Assembly: GCF_900156165.1 (NCBI RefSeq) | Contig: NZ_FTMY01000013.1 | Coordinates: 1-64,000, forward strand | Direction: 5' to 3' | DNA from: Pseudacidovorax sp. RU35E | Lineage (GTDB): Bacteria; Pseudomonadota; Gammaproteobacteria; Burkholderiales; Burkholderiaceae_C | Length of the DNA stretch: 64,000 nucleotides | Shown here: piece after piece, positions 42,191 through 51,682 of the stretch | How positions within the stretch are numbered: position 1 is the first letter of the stretch | Layout: every line of letters starts with the position of its first letter | Made by a program: the position numbers and the translations under genes | Notes under the pieces: generated by a model | What the model was told of the DNA's origin: nothing | What the model saw: only the letters and a program-made list of their open reading frames with translations | The model's database searches: none

Positions 42191-43849
42191 CTACTGGTCG
42201 TCGGAGCAGGTGTCGTCGTCGGGGACGACGCAGTTCGCCAGCGAGGCGCCCCGCGTGCGCACCGAGCCGCCGCCCGTGGTGGCCGCGGCCACCGTCAGGC
42301 CGCGCGGCAGCAGCAGCCAGAGCTGGCCGCGCTCCTTCATGCGCCGGGCCTGGCTGGCGGCCTGGCGGCCGTTGCCGAAGAAGTAGTCGGCCCGCACCGC
42401 GCCGCGGATGGCGCCGCCGGTGTCCTGCGCGATGGTCAGGCGCTGCATGGGCGTGCCGCTGCCCGGCTCGCGCGTGGAGACGAAGACCGGAAAGCCCAGC
42501 GGCGCGCTGCGCGGATCGACCGCGATGGAGCGGCCCGGCTGCAGCGGCACGCCCAGCGCACCCACCGGGCCGTCGGCGCTGGTGGGCACTTCCTTGAAGA
42601 AGACGTAGCTCGGGTCCTGGATGCCGGTGCCGGTGGCGGCCGCCGCGGGCGTGCGCTGGCCCGGCACGGCCACCGGGCCGCTGCGCGCCGGCAGGGCCAG
42701 CGCGAAGCCGCGGGTGCGCACGGTGCTGGTGTCGGTCTCGTCGGCATCGTCGTCGTCCACCTCCAGCTCGATGGCCGAGCCGCGGGTGCGCACGGCCGTC
42801 TTGGCCTTGCCGTTGGACGCCTTGGCCAGCGTCGGGCGGAAGGGCTGGCCGTTCTGCTCGGCATAGCCCACGCGCACCGTCTGGCCGTCGGGCAGGCGGA
42901 TGCGGCCCGAGCCCTGCACCTGCATCTCGTACAGCTCGGTGGCGCTGCGCACGAAGGCCAGCACCTTGGCATTGGGCACGCCCAGGCGCTCGATCTCGGC
43001 GCGCGTGTAGTAGGGCACCAGCTGCCGGCCTTCGACGCGCAGGCGGGCCTTGCGGTCCACCGTGTCGCGCACGATCTGCGACAGGTCCAGCGCATACAGG
43101 CCCGGCGCACCCATGTCGCGGGTGGACAGGCCCTGCTGTACCACCACGTTGCGCCCGTTCAGCCGCGCGGCCACGGTGCCGTTGCCGGAAGGCAGGCGGC
43201 GGGTGTCGAGGAAGAGCATGTCCTCCGGCTGGGCATAGACGGGATAGATGAAGGGCGGCGTGTAGGTGCGGCTGCCCTCGATCTCGGGCTCGAAGTAGCC
43301 GGTGACCACGCCGTCGGGCCGGCGGTCGTCGTCGCGGATCTGGTAGGCCGCGAACTCGCTTTCGTAGAAGCTGCGGATGGACGGGTTGCTGCGCCCGTCC
43401 ACCTGGCGGGCACGCGCGCAGACCTGCTGCCACTGCTGGCCGCGGCGCACCAGCACCTTGCAGCTGTCGAGGAAGGCCGACCAGCTGTCGACGAAGTCGT
43501 CGCGCTGCCAGCCGGGCACCACGTCGAAGGGCGTGGCGGTGTAGGTGGCCAGCTGGGTCGAGAAGGTGCGCGCCTGGCCGGCCACGCTGCCGCCGGGGCG
43601 TGGCGCGGGTGCGACCGGCGCGGGCGCCGGCGCGGCCACGGGCGGCCCGATGACGATCGGCGCCTGCGGCGCGGCGGCCACCGGGGCGGGCGGCGGCGGT
43701 GGGGGCGGCGGCGTGGCGCAGCCGGCGACCAGCAGCGCCGCCAGCGTCACCGCAGTGGCGCCGACACGGGCGCTGCCTGCTGGCGCGGCAGGACGGCCAC
43801 GGGGCGCGGGCGCCGCGGGGGACAAGGGATTCGGGACCAGGACCTGCAT
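42191..43849 (-). CDS. mltA: MltA-type lytic transglycosylase, lipoprotein, expanded
   Basis: A 552-residue murein hydrolase. Lipobox LLVAGC is near residues 39-44, followed by a Pro/Ala linker. An MltA barrel contains SIRSFYESEFAAYQIRDDD and VTGYFEPEIEGS, and a 3D domain has AQDTGGAIRGAVRADYFFG with its conserved aspartates. Typical MltA is about 360 residues; this one has insertions, including three copies of VRTRG in an acidic low-complexity stretch. Within a T6SS locus it could open the peptidoglycan for the membrane complex, though it might simply be the cell's housekeeping MltA. Confidence 0.88.
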   Translation of the reverse strand: MQVLVPNPLSPAAPAPRGRPAAPAGSARVGATAVTLAALLVAGCATPPPPPPPPAPVAAAPQAPIVIGPPVAAPAPAPVAPAPRPGGSVAGQARTFSTQLATYTATPFDVVPGWQRDDFVDSWSAFLDSCKVLVRRGQQWQQVCARARQVDGRSNPSIRSFYESEFAAYQIRDDDRRPDGVVTGYFEPEIEGSRTYTPPFIYPVYAQPEDMLFLDTRRLPSGNGTVAARLNGRNVVVQQGLSTRDMGAPGLYALDLSQIVRDTVDRKARLRVEGRQLVPYYTRAEIERLGVPNAKVLAFVRSATELYEMQVQGSGRIRLPDGQTVRVGYAEQNGQPFRPTLAKASNGKAKTAVRTRGSAIELEVDDDDADETDTSTVRTRGFALALPARSGPVAVPGQRTPAAAATGTGIQDPSYVFFKEVPTSADGPVGALGVPLQPGRSIAVDPRSAPLGFPVFVSTREPGSGTPMQRLTIAQDTGGAIRGAVRADYFFGNGRQAASQARRMKERGQLWLLLPRGLTVAAATTGGGSVRTRGASLANCVVPDDDTCSDDQ

Positions 43850-43893
43850 GGATCACTCCTTCGGTTCACGCGCGTGGAAGACCATGAAGACGA

Positions 43894-45861
43894 TCACTTC
43901 TCGACGATCTTGAAGCTCCCCACGCCGTAGGCGTCGGCACAGCCGGCGCTCTGCGGACAGACGGGCCGGCCCAGCAGCACGGTGGCGGCGGGGCCGGGGT
44001 TGGCGGCTTCGAGCGCGACCAGGCCGGCGGCCGGGAATTGCGGGAAGACGCCTTCGTTCTTCATGCCGGCATCGCTGAAGTCGCGTTCGCGCTCGCTCAC
44101 CACCACGGCGAAGTGGTTGGTGCCGGGCGGGCCGCCCGCCTCCATCGGCCAGGAGGCGCGCGGCAGGGCCAGCGTGCTGTTGGCCGTGATGCGGTTGTGG
44201 CGGTCCAGCAGGTTGGGAAAGAGCTGGAACAGCTCGCCCCCGCTGGCCAGCAGGAAGACGTAGACGAAGCCGTCGCGGTTGCTGCGCACGTCGAAGGCCA
44301 GCTTGTCGCGGCCGATGTTGACCTCGGCCTTGCGCGCGGTGGCCGTGACGTCGAAGCCCGGCGTGGCCCCCACCGCAAGGGCCTGCAGCGATTCGAGCGG
44401 CGTCTTCGGCGCGACGCGCGGCGGCGGGGCCGGCGGCGCGGGGGCCGGGCTGGGCGCGGCGGCGGGCGCATCGGCCACCGGGGCCTGGGCCACGGCCGCG
44501 GGCGGCGGGGCGGATGCGCCGTCGCCGCGGCCGCTCCACCACAGCGCCGCACCGGCCGCGACGGCCAGGGCGGCCACGCCGCCGATCACCGGCACGAGCC
44601 TGGAGCGGCCCGCCACGCCATCGGCCTGCGCCGGCGAAGGCGCGGGCCGGGGCGGCTGCGTACGGGCAGCAACCGGCGCACGGGCCACGGCCGGGGCCGC
44701 ACCGCCCGCGGGCGCGCTGCGGGTGGCCGCGTGCGTGCCCGCCTCCTCCAGCCCCAGCCGTTCGCGGAACTCGGCCATGGACTGCGGCCGGCCCTCGGGC
44801 CGCACCGCCAGGCCGGCATCCACCGCGGCCAGCACGGCCGGGCTGTAGCGCTGCAGCAGTTGCTCGTTGCCGGCCAGCGGCACGTAGCTGTCGCTCATGA
44901 TGCGGGCCACCGAAGGCGGCGGCGAACGGCCGCAGATGGCCACGTGCATCACGGCCGCCAGGGCATAGACGTCGGTCCACGGGCCCTGCTTCATGTCGGG
45001 CATCTCGGCGTACTGCTCCACGGGGGCATAGCCGGGCTTGAGGATGACGGTGATGGCCTGCGTCTTGTCGCTGATCACGCGGCGCGCGGCGCCGAAGTCC
45101 AGCACCACCGGCCGGCCCGAGCCTTCGAGCAGCAGGATGTTGTCGGGCGCGATGTCGCGGTGGAAGCAGTTGGCCGCGTGCATCACGGCCAGGGCCTGGC
45201 TCACGCCGTCCATCACGCGCAGCAGCCAGCCTTCGTCCACGCCGGCCGGGATGTCGGCCAGCGCCTGGCGCAGCGTGTCGCCGCGGTAGAAGGGCATCAC
45301 CATGTAGGTGGTGCCGCGCTCCTGCCAGAAGCGGTAGACCTTCAGCAGCGAGGGATGGTCGAACTGCGCCAGCAGCCGGGCCTCGTTGATGAAGGAGCGC
45401 ATGCCCAGGTCGAAGGTCTCGCGGTGGCGCTCCGACAGCGGCAGGATGGTGCCGTCGCCGGTGCGGGTGGCCAGCGAGGTGGGCAGGTATTCCTTGATGG
45501 CGACCACGCGTTCGAGCGTGTGGTCCCAGGCCTCGTAGACCACGCCGAAGCCGCCCTGGCCGATGAGCCGGGTGATCTCGAATTCGGCGATGGCGCTGCC
45601 CGGTGGCAGGGTGCCGGCGTCGCCGCCACCACCGGCCGGCGCGGTGCCGGCGCCCGTGCGGGGCTGGCTCGGCGGAAAGGTGCTGCCGGTGACGACGCGC
45701 GTGGCATCGCCGCCCAGGGCGCCGCCGCCGGTCACGACGCGGGTGGCATCGCCGGCCTTCGCGCCTGCCCCAGCGCCCGTGACCACGCGCGTGGCGTCGT
45801 CGGGGCCGGGCGCGCCGCCGCCGAAGACGCGGGTGGGCTCGTCGGGACGGTCCTCGCTCAT
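43894..45861 (-). CDS. Ser/Thr protein kinase (PpkA-like)
   Basis: A 655-residue kinase. A flexible N-terminus carries four TRV(F/V) phosphothreonine-like sites (Thr10, 24, 40, 54). The kinase domain (about 94-370) has GQGGFG at 101-106, Lys123, HRD at 234-236, Asn241 and DFG at 255-257. The HRD-X-A-P-D-N form lacks the usual lysine of HRDxKxxN. A Pro-rich linker with one transmembrane segment (about 440-455) leads to a periplasmic C-terminal domain of the DUF4384 type (LAFDVRSNRDGFVYVFLLAS). It overlaps tagF by four bases and should drive FHA-dependent T6SS activation. Confidence 0.88.
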   Translation of the reverse strand: MSEDRPDEPTRVFGGGAPGPDDATRVVTGAGAGAKAGDATRVVTGGGALGGDATRVVTGSTFPPSQPRTGAGTAPAGGGGDAGTLPPGSAIAEFEITRLIGQGGFGVVYEAWDHTLERVVAIKEYLPTSLATRTGDGTILPLSERHRETFDLGMRSFINEARLLAQFDHPSLLKVYRFWQERGTTYMVMPFYRGDTLRQALADIPAGVDEGWLLRVMDGVSQALAVMHAANCFHRDIAPDNILLLEGSGRPVVLDFGAARRVISDKTQAITVILKPGYAPVEQYAEMPDMKQGPWTDVYALAAVMHVAICGRSPPPSVARIMSDSYVPLAGNEQLLQRYSPAVLAAVDAGLAVRPEGRPQSMAEFRERLGLEEAGTHAATRSAPAGGAAPAVARAPVAARTQPPRPAPSPAQADGVAGRSRLVPVIGGVAALAVAAGAALWWSGRGDGASAPPPAAVAQAPVADAPAAAPSPAPAPPAPPPRVAPKTPLESLQALAVGATPGFDVTATARKAEVNIGRDKLAFDVRSNRDGFVYVFLLASGGELFQLFPNLLDRHNRITANSTLALPRASWPMEAGGPPGTNHFAVVVSERERDFSDAGMKNEGVFPQFPAAGLVALEAANPGPAATVLLGRPVCPQSAGCADAYGVGSFKIVEK

Positions 45862-46508
45862 CGCGCGACCTCCGGCAGGCTGCCTTCGATGCGGTCGTCG
45901 AAGCCGAAGAGCAGGTCGAACCGCGCGCCGCGCGGCAGCCCGGCGGCGGTGAGCGCGGGCCCACCGGCACCGCCCGCCTCCGGCTGCGTGAGCCACAGCG
46001 ACTGGCCGTGCACCGGCCAGGCGGGGGCGCCGCCGGCGTCGGCCGCCGCCTCGGCATCGCCATACATGGCGGCCAGCAGCGCGTCGAAGGCGGCGGCGTC
46101 CAGGTCCTGCTCCAGGGCCTGCAGCGCGGCCTGCGCGGCGCACTGCCACCAGGCCAGCAGCGCGGGCCATTCGGCCGCGGCGGGCACCGTGCCCTGCAGC
46201 GGCGCGGCCACGGTGAAGGGGAAGTAGCGGCCCACGCCGTCCACCGAGGGCATCATCACGCCGGCCCAGGCCTGGCCGTCGGCCACGCCCGGCGCGAGCA
46301 CGAAGAACCACAGCGGCCCTTCGAGGTAGCGCTCGCGCCATTCGCCTTCGTGCCGCAGGCGCAGCTGCATCAGCCCTTCCTGCAGCCAGCTGTCCCAGGC
46401 CTCGCGGAAGTCCGCCGGCAGGCGCCGGTGGGCGAAGTCGCCGATGCCCGGCAGCTTGCCGAACCAACCCGGCAGCGCCTCGGGCGAGGCCAGGAAGTGC
46501 GCCGCCAT
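45858..46508 (-). CDS. tagF: T6SS regulator TagF
   Basis: A 216-residue TagF with the family opening PGWFGKLPGIGDFAHRRLP, then WLQEGLMQLR and a DLLFGFDD ending. TagF is a post-translational repressor acting with the FHA protein. The start shares one base with the tssM stop and the stop overlaps the kinase start (ATGA), making tssM-tagF-kinase a coupled string. Confidence 0.93.
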   Translation of the reverse strand: MAAHFLASPEALPGWFGKLPGIGDFAHRRLPADFREAWDSWLQEGLMQLRLRHEGEWRERYLEGPLWFFVLAPGVADGQAWAGVMMPSVDGVGRYFPFTVAAPLQGTVPAAAEWPALLAWWQCAAQAALQALEQDLDAAAFDALLAAMYGDAEAAADAGGAPAWPVHGQSLWLTQPEAGGAGGPALTAAGLPRGARFDLLFGFDDRIEGSLPEVAR

Positions 46509-49500
46509 CACAGGCCCTCCGGACAGGAGAACTCGCGCAGCTCCTTCATCCGGATCGGATGCTGCACGCTGTTGGTCGTGACCTCGAAGCGGGCGCGCCG
46601 CGCGTCGAGCTGGAAGGTGATGAAGAACTTCTCGGGCCCGTCGCCGGCCGCGAGCTGGCCGCGGTCGAGCATCTTGAACAGCGCCCACGGCCCTTCGGTG
46701 ACCTGGCCCGAGGTGCCGCCCGAGGTGGGCGGCGCGATGGTCAGCCGCACCTGGTTGGCGTTGCGCGGGCCGGGCCATTGAACGGTCATCGGCACGATGG
46801 GGCCGTGCGCGTACTTGACCACCTGGCCATCGACGTCGAGCGCGAAGCTGGTGATGCCCGCGTCCATCTCCACCGGCTTGAAGTCCAGCCGCATGCCCGG
46901 CGTGCGACCGCCGCCGCGGAAGAACACCTGCTTGATGACGTCCGCGCGCTCGAACTGCTGCAGCGCGGCCGGCGAGATGGCGCCCTGCTCCGCGATGGGC
47001 TTGTAGCGCCAGGGGCGGCGGCTGGTGTCCACCAACTGCGCCAGCTTCTTCTGGAAGAAGTCGTCCATCAGCCCGCCGGGGCCGAACATCTGGCCGAAGT
47101 CCTCGGGCAGCACGTCGCGGTTGCTGCTCTCCACGAAGGGATAGCGGCCGGCGATGGCGCGCTGGCAGAACTCGGTGACGGGGCGCAGGTCCTGGCTCAG
47201 GTTGCCGCGCTCGGCCACGCGGGCCTGGGCGGCGCCGGTGCTGCTGAGGTTCTCGATCATCGAGCGCACCGGGTCGGGCAGCCGGCCGGCGTCGGACTTG
47301 AGCTTGCCGGCCACGTCGCCGGGCGGCGGCGCGCTGCGGCTCTTGACGGCGGTGTCCACCGCCGTGAGGTAGACATAGACCTCGTTGAAGAGCTTGAGCG
47401 CGTCGTCGATGGGCGCGGGCTGGCCGGGCGCCGCGGGCGTCACCAGCCGGCGCAGGCTCTCGAAGCGGTCGTCCACGATGGACTCGATGCTCTTGCCCAC
47501 CGGCACGGCGCGCTGGGCATCGCTGCCGCTGCCGCCGAACAGCTCCTCCAGCCCCTTGCGCGTGTTGCGCACCGTCTCGGCGGCCTTGCCCACGGCGGAC
47601 TTGTCGTCCTTGGCCGGCGTGAGCGTGGTCTGCTTGACCACCGCGCGCAGGAAGTTGGCCAGCGGCGAATCCACGCCCGAGACGATGCGGGCGATGTCGA
47701 TGTTCTTCTCCAGCCCGCCGGCGCGGATCAGGCGCACGTCGGCCAGCAGGGCCTGCCACAGCCGCGCGTATTCCTCCAGGTAGAGGCGCCGCACGCGGTC
47801 GGTGAGCTGGCCCAGGGCCGCGGCGTCGCGGGCGCGGTCGGCGGCGCTCTTCTCCTGGCCGAGCACCCACGGGTCTTCGGCCGCGAGCTGGCCGGTGACC
47901 AGCACCACCGCGTTCTGGAAGCGCTGGTGGTAGCCGTCGTAGGTGAACAGGCCCGGCACGCCCTCGGTCAGCGGCTTGCCGCTGGGCCGCTCGAACACCA
48001 GCGGCGCCGAGGGGCCGGCGGCCTGGGCCACGGTGAAGTCGGGCATGTCCTTGCCCAGGCGCTGGCGCTTGAGGCGGCTGAAGATGCGCTGCTCGGGCGG
48101 GTAGCTCGCCAGCAGGCCGCGGGTGCTGCGCACCAGGTTCTCGTCCATGGGCAGCGGCGAGCGCGGCGGCCCTTGCGCGATCAGCAGGTCGAGCTGGTCC
48201 TCCAGCATCCTGCGGCGCTCGGGCGGCACGCCGCGGTCCAGCGTGCGCTCCCAGTCCAGCGTGATCCAGGCCTTGAGCGCCTCGGGGTCGAAGTGCTCGG
48301 GCTGGTGGATCATGAGGTAGCTCTTGAGCGCCTCGTACAGGTATTCGAGGTTGTCGCGCGGGGCGCTGCGCAGCTGGTCCTCGATGCGGCGCGCGAGCTG
48401 CGGCAGGAAGGCCTCGTTGAGCGCGCGCTGGTGCGCGGCCAGGGCCGCGGCGTCCATCTTGTCGCCCTGGTAGAGGCCCAGCGTCATCAGGAAAGGCGTG
48501 TCGCCCTCGCGGTTGACCGGCGTTCGCCACACGTCGCGCAGGTTGCCCAGCACCGGCGCCATGTCGATGGGGCTGCTGGCCTGCGTCGGCAGCGTAGCCA
48601 GCGACTGGCGGGTGGGCTCCAGCTTGGCCTCGACCGACTTCAGGTACTCGGCATTGCGCCAGGCCGACCAGCCCCAGCCGGCCAGCAGCGCCAGCGTGAC
48701 CAGGCCCATGGCCGAGACGCCGGCCAGGCGCAGCAGGTGGCGCTTGCGCTCCAGCTTGACGTCGGCGCCGGCCAGGCGCTGCTCGGGGAACACCACGTCC
48801 TTGAGCAGCGTGGTGAGGAAGTAGCTGCGGCCGCTGGACTTCTGCGGCGCCAGGATGGCGCGCTCGATGCCGAAGCTGCGCGCCAGGCTGCCCATCACGC
48901 GGTCGATGGGGCTGCCTTCCTGCGTGCCGCTGGTGAAGTACACGCCGCGCACCCACGGCGGCTGCGCGAAGCGCGAGCCGGTGAAGACCTGGTCCAGCAG
49001 GTCGGCCAGCAGCGGCCCCACGGTGGCGAACTGCGCCGGAAAGCCGAAGATGGCGCCGCGGCGCGTGCCGTCGGTCTCCTGCTGCATGCGCTCGACCAGG
49101 CCGTTGTTGACGCGGTCATGCAGCAGCGAGAACTCGCGCTGGAAGGGCTGCAGCAGGCCGTGCTCGGCCAGGTGGCTGCCTTCGTCGGGGCCCAGCGTGA
49201 AGCCGAAGACCTGCGCCCGCTGCTCCTTGCCCAGGTCGGCGAAATACTCGGTGAAGCCGTAGAGCAGGTCGCTCTTGGTCACCAGCACGTACACCGGCAG
49301 GCGGGTGGTCAGGCGCTCGTCCAGCTCCAGCAGGCGCGCGCGCATCGAGGCGGCGAGTGCGCTGCGCGCCTCCAGGCCCTGGCCCAGCAGGTCGGCCACG
49401 CTCACGGTGAGGAAGACGCCGTTGAGCGGCCGGCGCGGGCGGGCCTTCTTCAGCAGGTTGAGGAAGCCGTCCCAGGCGCTCTTGTCCTCGGCGGCGTGGC

Positions 49501-50116
49501 TGTCCTGCGTGGTGTAGCGGCCGGCGGTGTCGATCAGCACCGCCTCGTCGGTGAACCACCAGTCGCAGTTGCGGGTGCCGCCCACGCCGCGGATGGCGCC
49601 GGCGCCGAACTTCTCGGCCAGCGGGAACGAGAGTCCCGAATTGACCAGCGCCGTGGTCTTGCCCGAACCCGGCGCGCCGATGAAGACGTACCAGGGCAGG
49701 TCGTAGAGGTAGCTGCCGCCCGACAGCGACAGCCAGTCGCGCCAGCCGGGCTTCTTGCCGGCGGCCGTGAGGCGCATCTTCTTGAGCGTGGCGATGGCCT
49801 CGCCGAAGCGGTCGGCCAGCACCTGTTGCTCGCCGTTGCCGGGCGCGTCGGCCTTGGCGGCGGCGGGCGCCTTCATCAGGCCGTCGGTCAGCGCGCGGCT
49901 GGCACGGCGCACGCGCCAGCGGCGGATGGCCAGGCGCAGCAGCACCAGCAGGACGATCACGCCGATGAGGATGGCGCGGGCCAGTTCGCTTTCGAGCGGC
50001 ACCAGCGTGCCGATCTTGATCAGCGGGCCGATCCACCAGATCAGCAGGCCCAGGATGGCCAGGGCCACCACGGTGAGCAGCACCGGGTGGAAGATGACGC
50101 GGAAGACGGCCTTCAT
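46508..50116 (-). CDS. tssM: T6SS inner-membrane protein TssM (IcmF)
   Basis: A 1202-residue TssM, normal length. Two N-terminal membrane helices (about 12-30 and 47-62) precede a cytoplasmic GTPase-like domain with intact Walker A GAPGSGKT at 147-154 and LVTKSDLLYGF. A third membrane helix near 455-475 (MGLVTLALLAGWGW) leads to the large periplasmic domain that contacts TssJ, ending in KMLDRGQL and FEVTTNSVQHPI segments. It lies upstream of tagF and is separated from tssL by repeat copy B. Confidence 0.96.
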   Translation of the reverse strand: MKAVFRVIFHPVLLTVVALAILGLLIWWIGPLIKIGTLVPLESELARAILIGVIVLLVLLRLAIRRWRVRRASRALTDGLMKAPAAAKADAPGNGEQQVLADRFGEAIATLKKMRLTAAGKKPGWRDWLSLSGGSYLYDLPWYVFIGAPGSGKTTALVNSGLSFPLAEKFGAGAIRGVGGTRNCDWWFTDEAVLIDTAGRYTTQDSHAAEDKSAWDGFLNLLKKARPRRPLNGVFLTVSVADLLGQGLEARSALAASMRARLLELDERLTTRLPVYVLVTKSDLLYGFTEYFADLGKEQRAQVFGFTLGPDEGSHLAEHGLLQPFQREFSLLHDRVNNGLVERMQQETDGTRRGAIFGFPAQFATVGPLLADLLDQVFTGSRFAQPPWVRGVYFTSGTQEGSPIDRVMGSLARSFGIERAILAPQKSSGRSYFLTTLLKDVVFPEQRLAGADVKLERKRHLLRLAGVSAMGLVTLALLAGWGWSAWRNAEYLKSVEAKLEPTRQSLATLPTQASSPIDMAPVLGNLRDVWRTPVNREGDTPFLMTLGLYQGDKMDAAALAAHQRALNEAFLPQLARRIEDQLRSAPRDNLEYLYEALKSYLMIHQPEHFDPEALKAWITLDWERTLDRGVPPERRRMLEDQLDLLIAQGPPRSPLPMDENLVRSTRGLLASYPPEQRIFSRLKRQRLGKDMPDFTVAQAAGPSAPLVFERPSGKPLTEGVPGLFTYDGYHQRFQNAVVLVTGQLAAEDPWVLGQEKSAADRARDAAALGQLTDRVRRLYLEEYARLWQALLADVRLIRAGGLEKNIDIARIVSGVDSPLANFLRAVVKQTTLTPAKDDKSAVGKAAETVRNTRKGLEELFGGSGSDAQRAVPVGKSIESIVDDRFESLRRLVTPAAPGQPAPIDDALKLFNEVYVYLTAVDTAVKSRSAPPPGDVAGKLKSDAGRLPDPVRSMIENLSSTGAAQARVAERGNLSQDLRPVTEFCQRAIAGRYPFVESSNRDVLPEDFGQMFGPGGLMDDFFQKKLAQLVDTSRRPWRYKPIAEQGAISPAALQQFERADVIKQVFFRGGGRTPGMRLDFKPVEMDAGITSFALDVDGQVVKYAHGPIVPMTVQWPGPRNANQVRLTIAPPTSGGTSGQVTEGPWALFKMLDRGQLAAGDGPEKFFITFQLDARRARFEVTTNSVQHPIRMKELREFSCPEGL

Positions 50117-50117
50117 T

Positions 50118-50311
50118 TCAGTTTTCCATGGCGCACCGCGCTACACGCATCACATGAAACCGGCGCAGCGATAGGGATCCGATGGCCGCGGAGCAGGCCA
50201 GACCAGGGCACCCGAGGAACTGGCTTTGCCAGGCCTCTGGGTGCGCCCCCCTCCAAGCCGAAGGCGCCAGGGAGGGGGGAGCCGCGAAGCGGCATGGGGG
50301 GTGTTTCATTT
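50118..50311. repeat. Intergenic structured repeat, copy B
   Basis: The second copy of the roughly 190-bp element lies between tssM and tssL in the same orientation as copy A. It shares the 15-mer (50152-50166), the 16-mer (50184-50199) and the 37-base hairpin (50208-50244). The hairpin differs from copy A at five positions, and every change keeps base pairing. Outer inverted arms are ATGAAAC (50154-50160) and GTTTCAT (50303-50309). Confidence 0.75.
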
Positions 50312-51628
50312 CGCCACTCCTTCGGGCGGAGCGAGCAGCACGATGTCCACGCGCCGGTTGCGCGCCCGGTTGGCGGGCGTGTCGTTGGGCGCCACGGGCT
50401 CGGCGTCGGCCTTGCCCTCGGCCTTCATGCGCGCCGGCTCGACCAGCGGCGCGAGCGCATTGCGCACGGCCTCGGCCCGCGCGGTGGACAGGTGCCAGTT
50501 GGAGGGATAGCGCAGCGAGCGGATCGGCTGGCTGTCGGAATGGCCGGTGATCAGCACCTCGCCCTTGACCTCGGCCAGGGCCTGGCCGATGCGCGTGAGC
50601 ACCGGCATGGCCTGCGCCATGGGCTCGGCGCTGCCGGAGCCGAAGAAGGCGTCGCCGCGCAGCCGCACGGTGCTGCGGTCGGCCTCGTCGGTGACGGTCA
50701 CCAGGCCCTGCTTGACCTCGGCCTCCAGGAAGCGCGCGAGCCGCGGCGACTTGGCCGGCACGGGCGCAGGCGGCGGCACGAGCTGGGTGTTGGGCAGGCG
50801 CAGGCCCGCCACGCGCGACCAGGTGGTGTCGGACAGGTTGCCCAGCCACAGCCGCAGGCCGAACCACACCAGCGCCAGCAGCAGCAGGAAGCCGGCACCC
50901 ACCACCCACAGCGGCACCGATTCGCGCAGCCGCGCGCTGCCGCCACCGGCGCCCTGCCAGTGCGGCGACAGGGCCGGCTCCAGCGGCGGGCGGTCCTTGC
51001 GGATCAGGTCGGCCAGGCGCTGACGCACCGAGTCGAGCTGGGCGCGACCGTTGTCCACCACGCGGTAGCGGCCCTCGAAGCCGAGGGCCAGCACGCAGTA
51101 GATGAGTTCGAGCAGCTGGCGGTGCGTGGGCACGTCCTGCGCCAGGCGGGCCAGCAGCTGGAAGACCTTCTCGCCGCCCCAGGTCTCGTTGTGGAACTGC
51201 ACCAGCAGGCTCTGCTTGTTCCAGCCGCCCGACACGCCCCAGGGCGTGTTGGCCACGGCTTCGTCCAGCGCGGTGCACAGCACGTAGCGGGCGGCCAGCA
51301 CGGTCTCGTTGCTGGCACCCGCGCGGCGCGCGTCGGCATCGAACTGCTGCACCGCCTGCGCGGCCGAGGCGCGCAGCGCGCCCACGTCCGGCGGCTGCAC
51401 CAGGTTGCGCAGCTTGCCCATCAGCACCAGCAGCCGGCCGGCGGCCGACACCAGCGGATTGAGCAGGCCCAGCTCGCCCAACTCGGTGGGCAGCGGCTCG
51501 GCACCGGGCGAGGACGGCGGCGGCATCACCGGCGGCGGCGCATTGCCGCCCGCACCGGGCGTGCGCGGCTTGGGCTTGATGACGGTGCGTTCGGACTCGA
51601 AGGCCGCGAAAGGATCAGGCGTGCTCAC
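50306..51628 (-). CDS. tssL: T6SS inner-membrane protein TssL with OmpA-like domain
   Basis: A 440-residue TssL. The DotU cytoplasmic domain (about 55-225) contains VLCTALDEAVANTPWG and IYCVLALGFEGRYRV. A single membrane helix lies near 238-258 and a C-terminal OmpA-like peptidoglycan-binding domain (about 320-432) has VLITGHSDSQPIR and RARNRRVDIVL. The OmpA extension anchors the complex to the cell wall. The start is GTG at 51628 with GGAGG 5 bases before. Confidence 0.95.
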   Translation of the reverse strand: MSTPDPFAAFESERTVIKPKPRTPGAGGNAPPPVMPPPSSPGAEPLPTELGELGLLNPLVSAAGRLLVLMGKLRNLVQPPDVGALRASAAQAVQQFDADARRAGASNETVLAARYVLCTALDEAVANTPWGVSGGWNKQSLLVQFHNETWGGEKVFQLLARLAQDVPTHRQLLELIYCVLALGFEGRYRVVDNGRAQLDSVRQRLADLIRKDRPPLEPALSPHWQGAGGGSARLRESVPLWVVGAGFLLLLALVWFGLRLWLGNLSDTTWSRVAGLRLPNTQLVPPPAPVPAKSPRLARFLEAEVKQGLVTVTDEADRSTVRLRGDAFFGSGSAEPMAQAMPVLTRIGQALAEVKGEVLITGHSDSQPIRSLRYPSNWHLSTARAEAVRNALAPLVEPARMKAEGKADAEPVAPNDTPANRARNRRVDIVLLAPPEGVAK

Positions 51629-51682
51629 GAGGGCCTCCAGAGAGCATTCGGCTACGCGAAGCGAGCAGGAAACGAACGGGCG

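Noticed and set aside
45678-45861. A tandem DNA repeat or CRISPR-like array at the kinase start
   Set aside because: The repetition is at the protein level (DATRVVTG) with varied spacers and stays in frame; no CRISPR repeat/spacer structure is seen here or elsewhere in the window.
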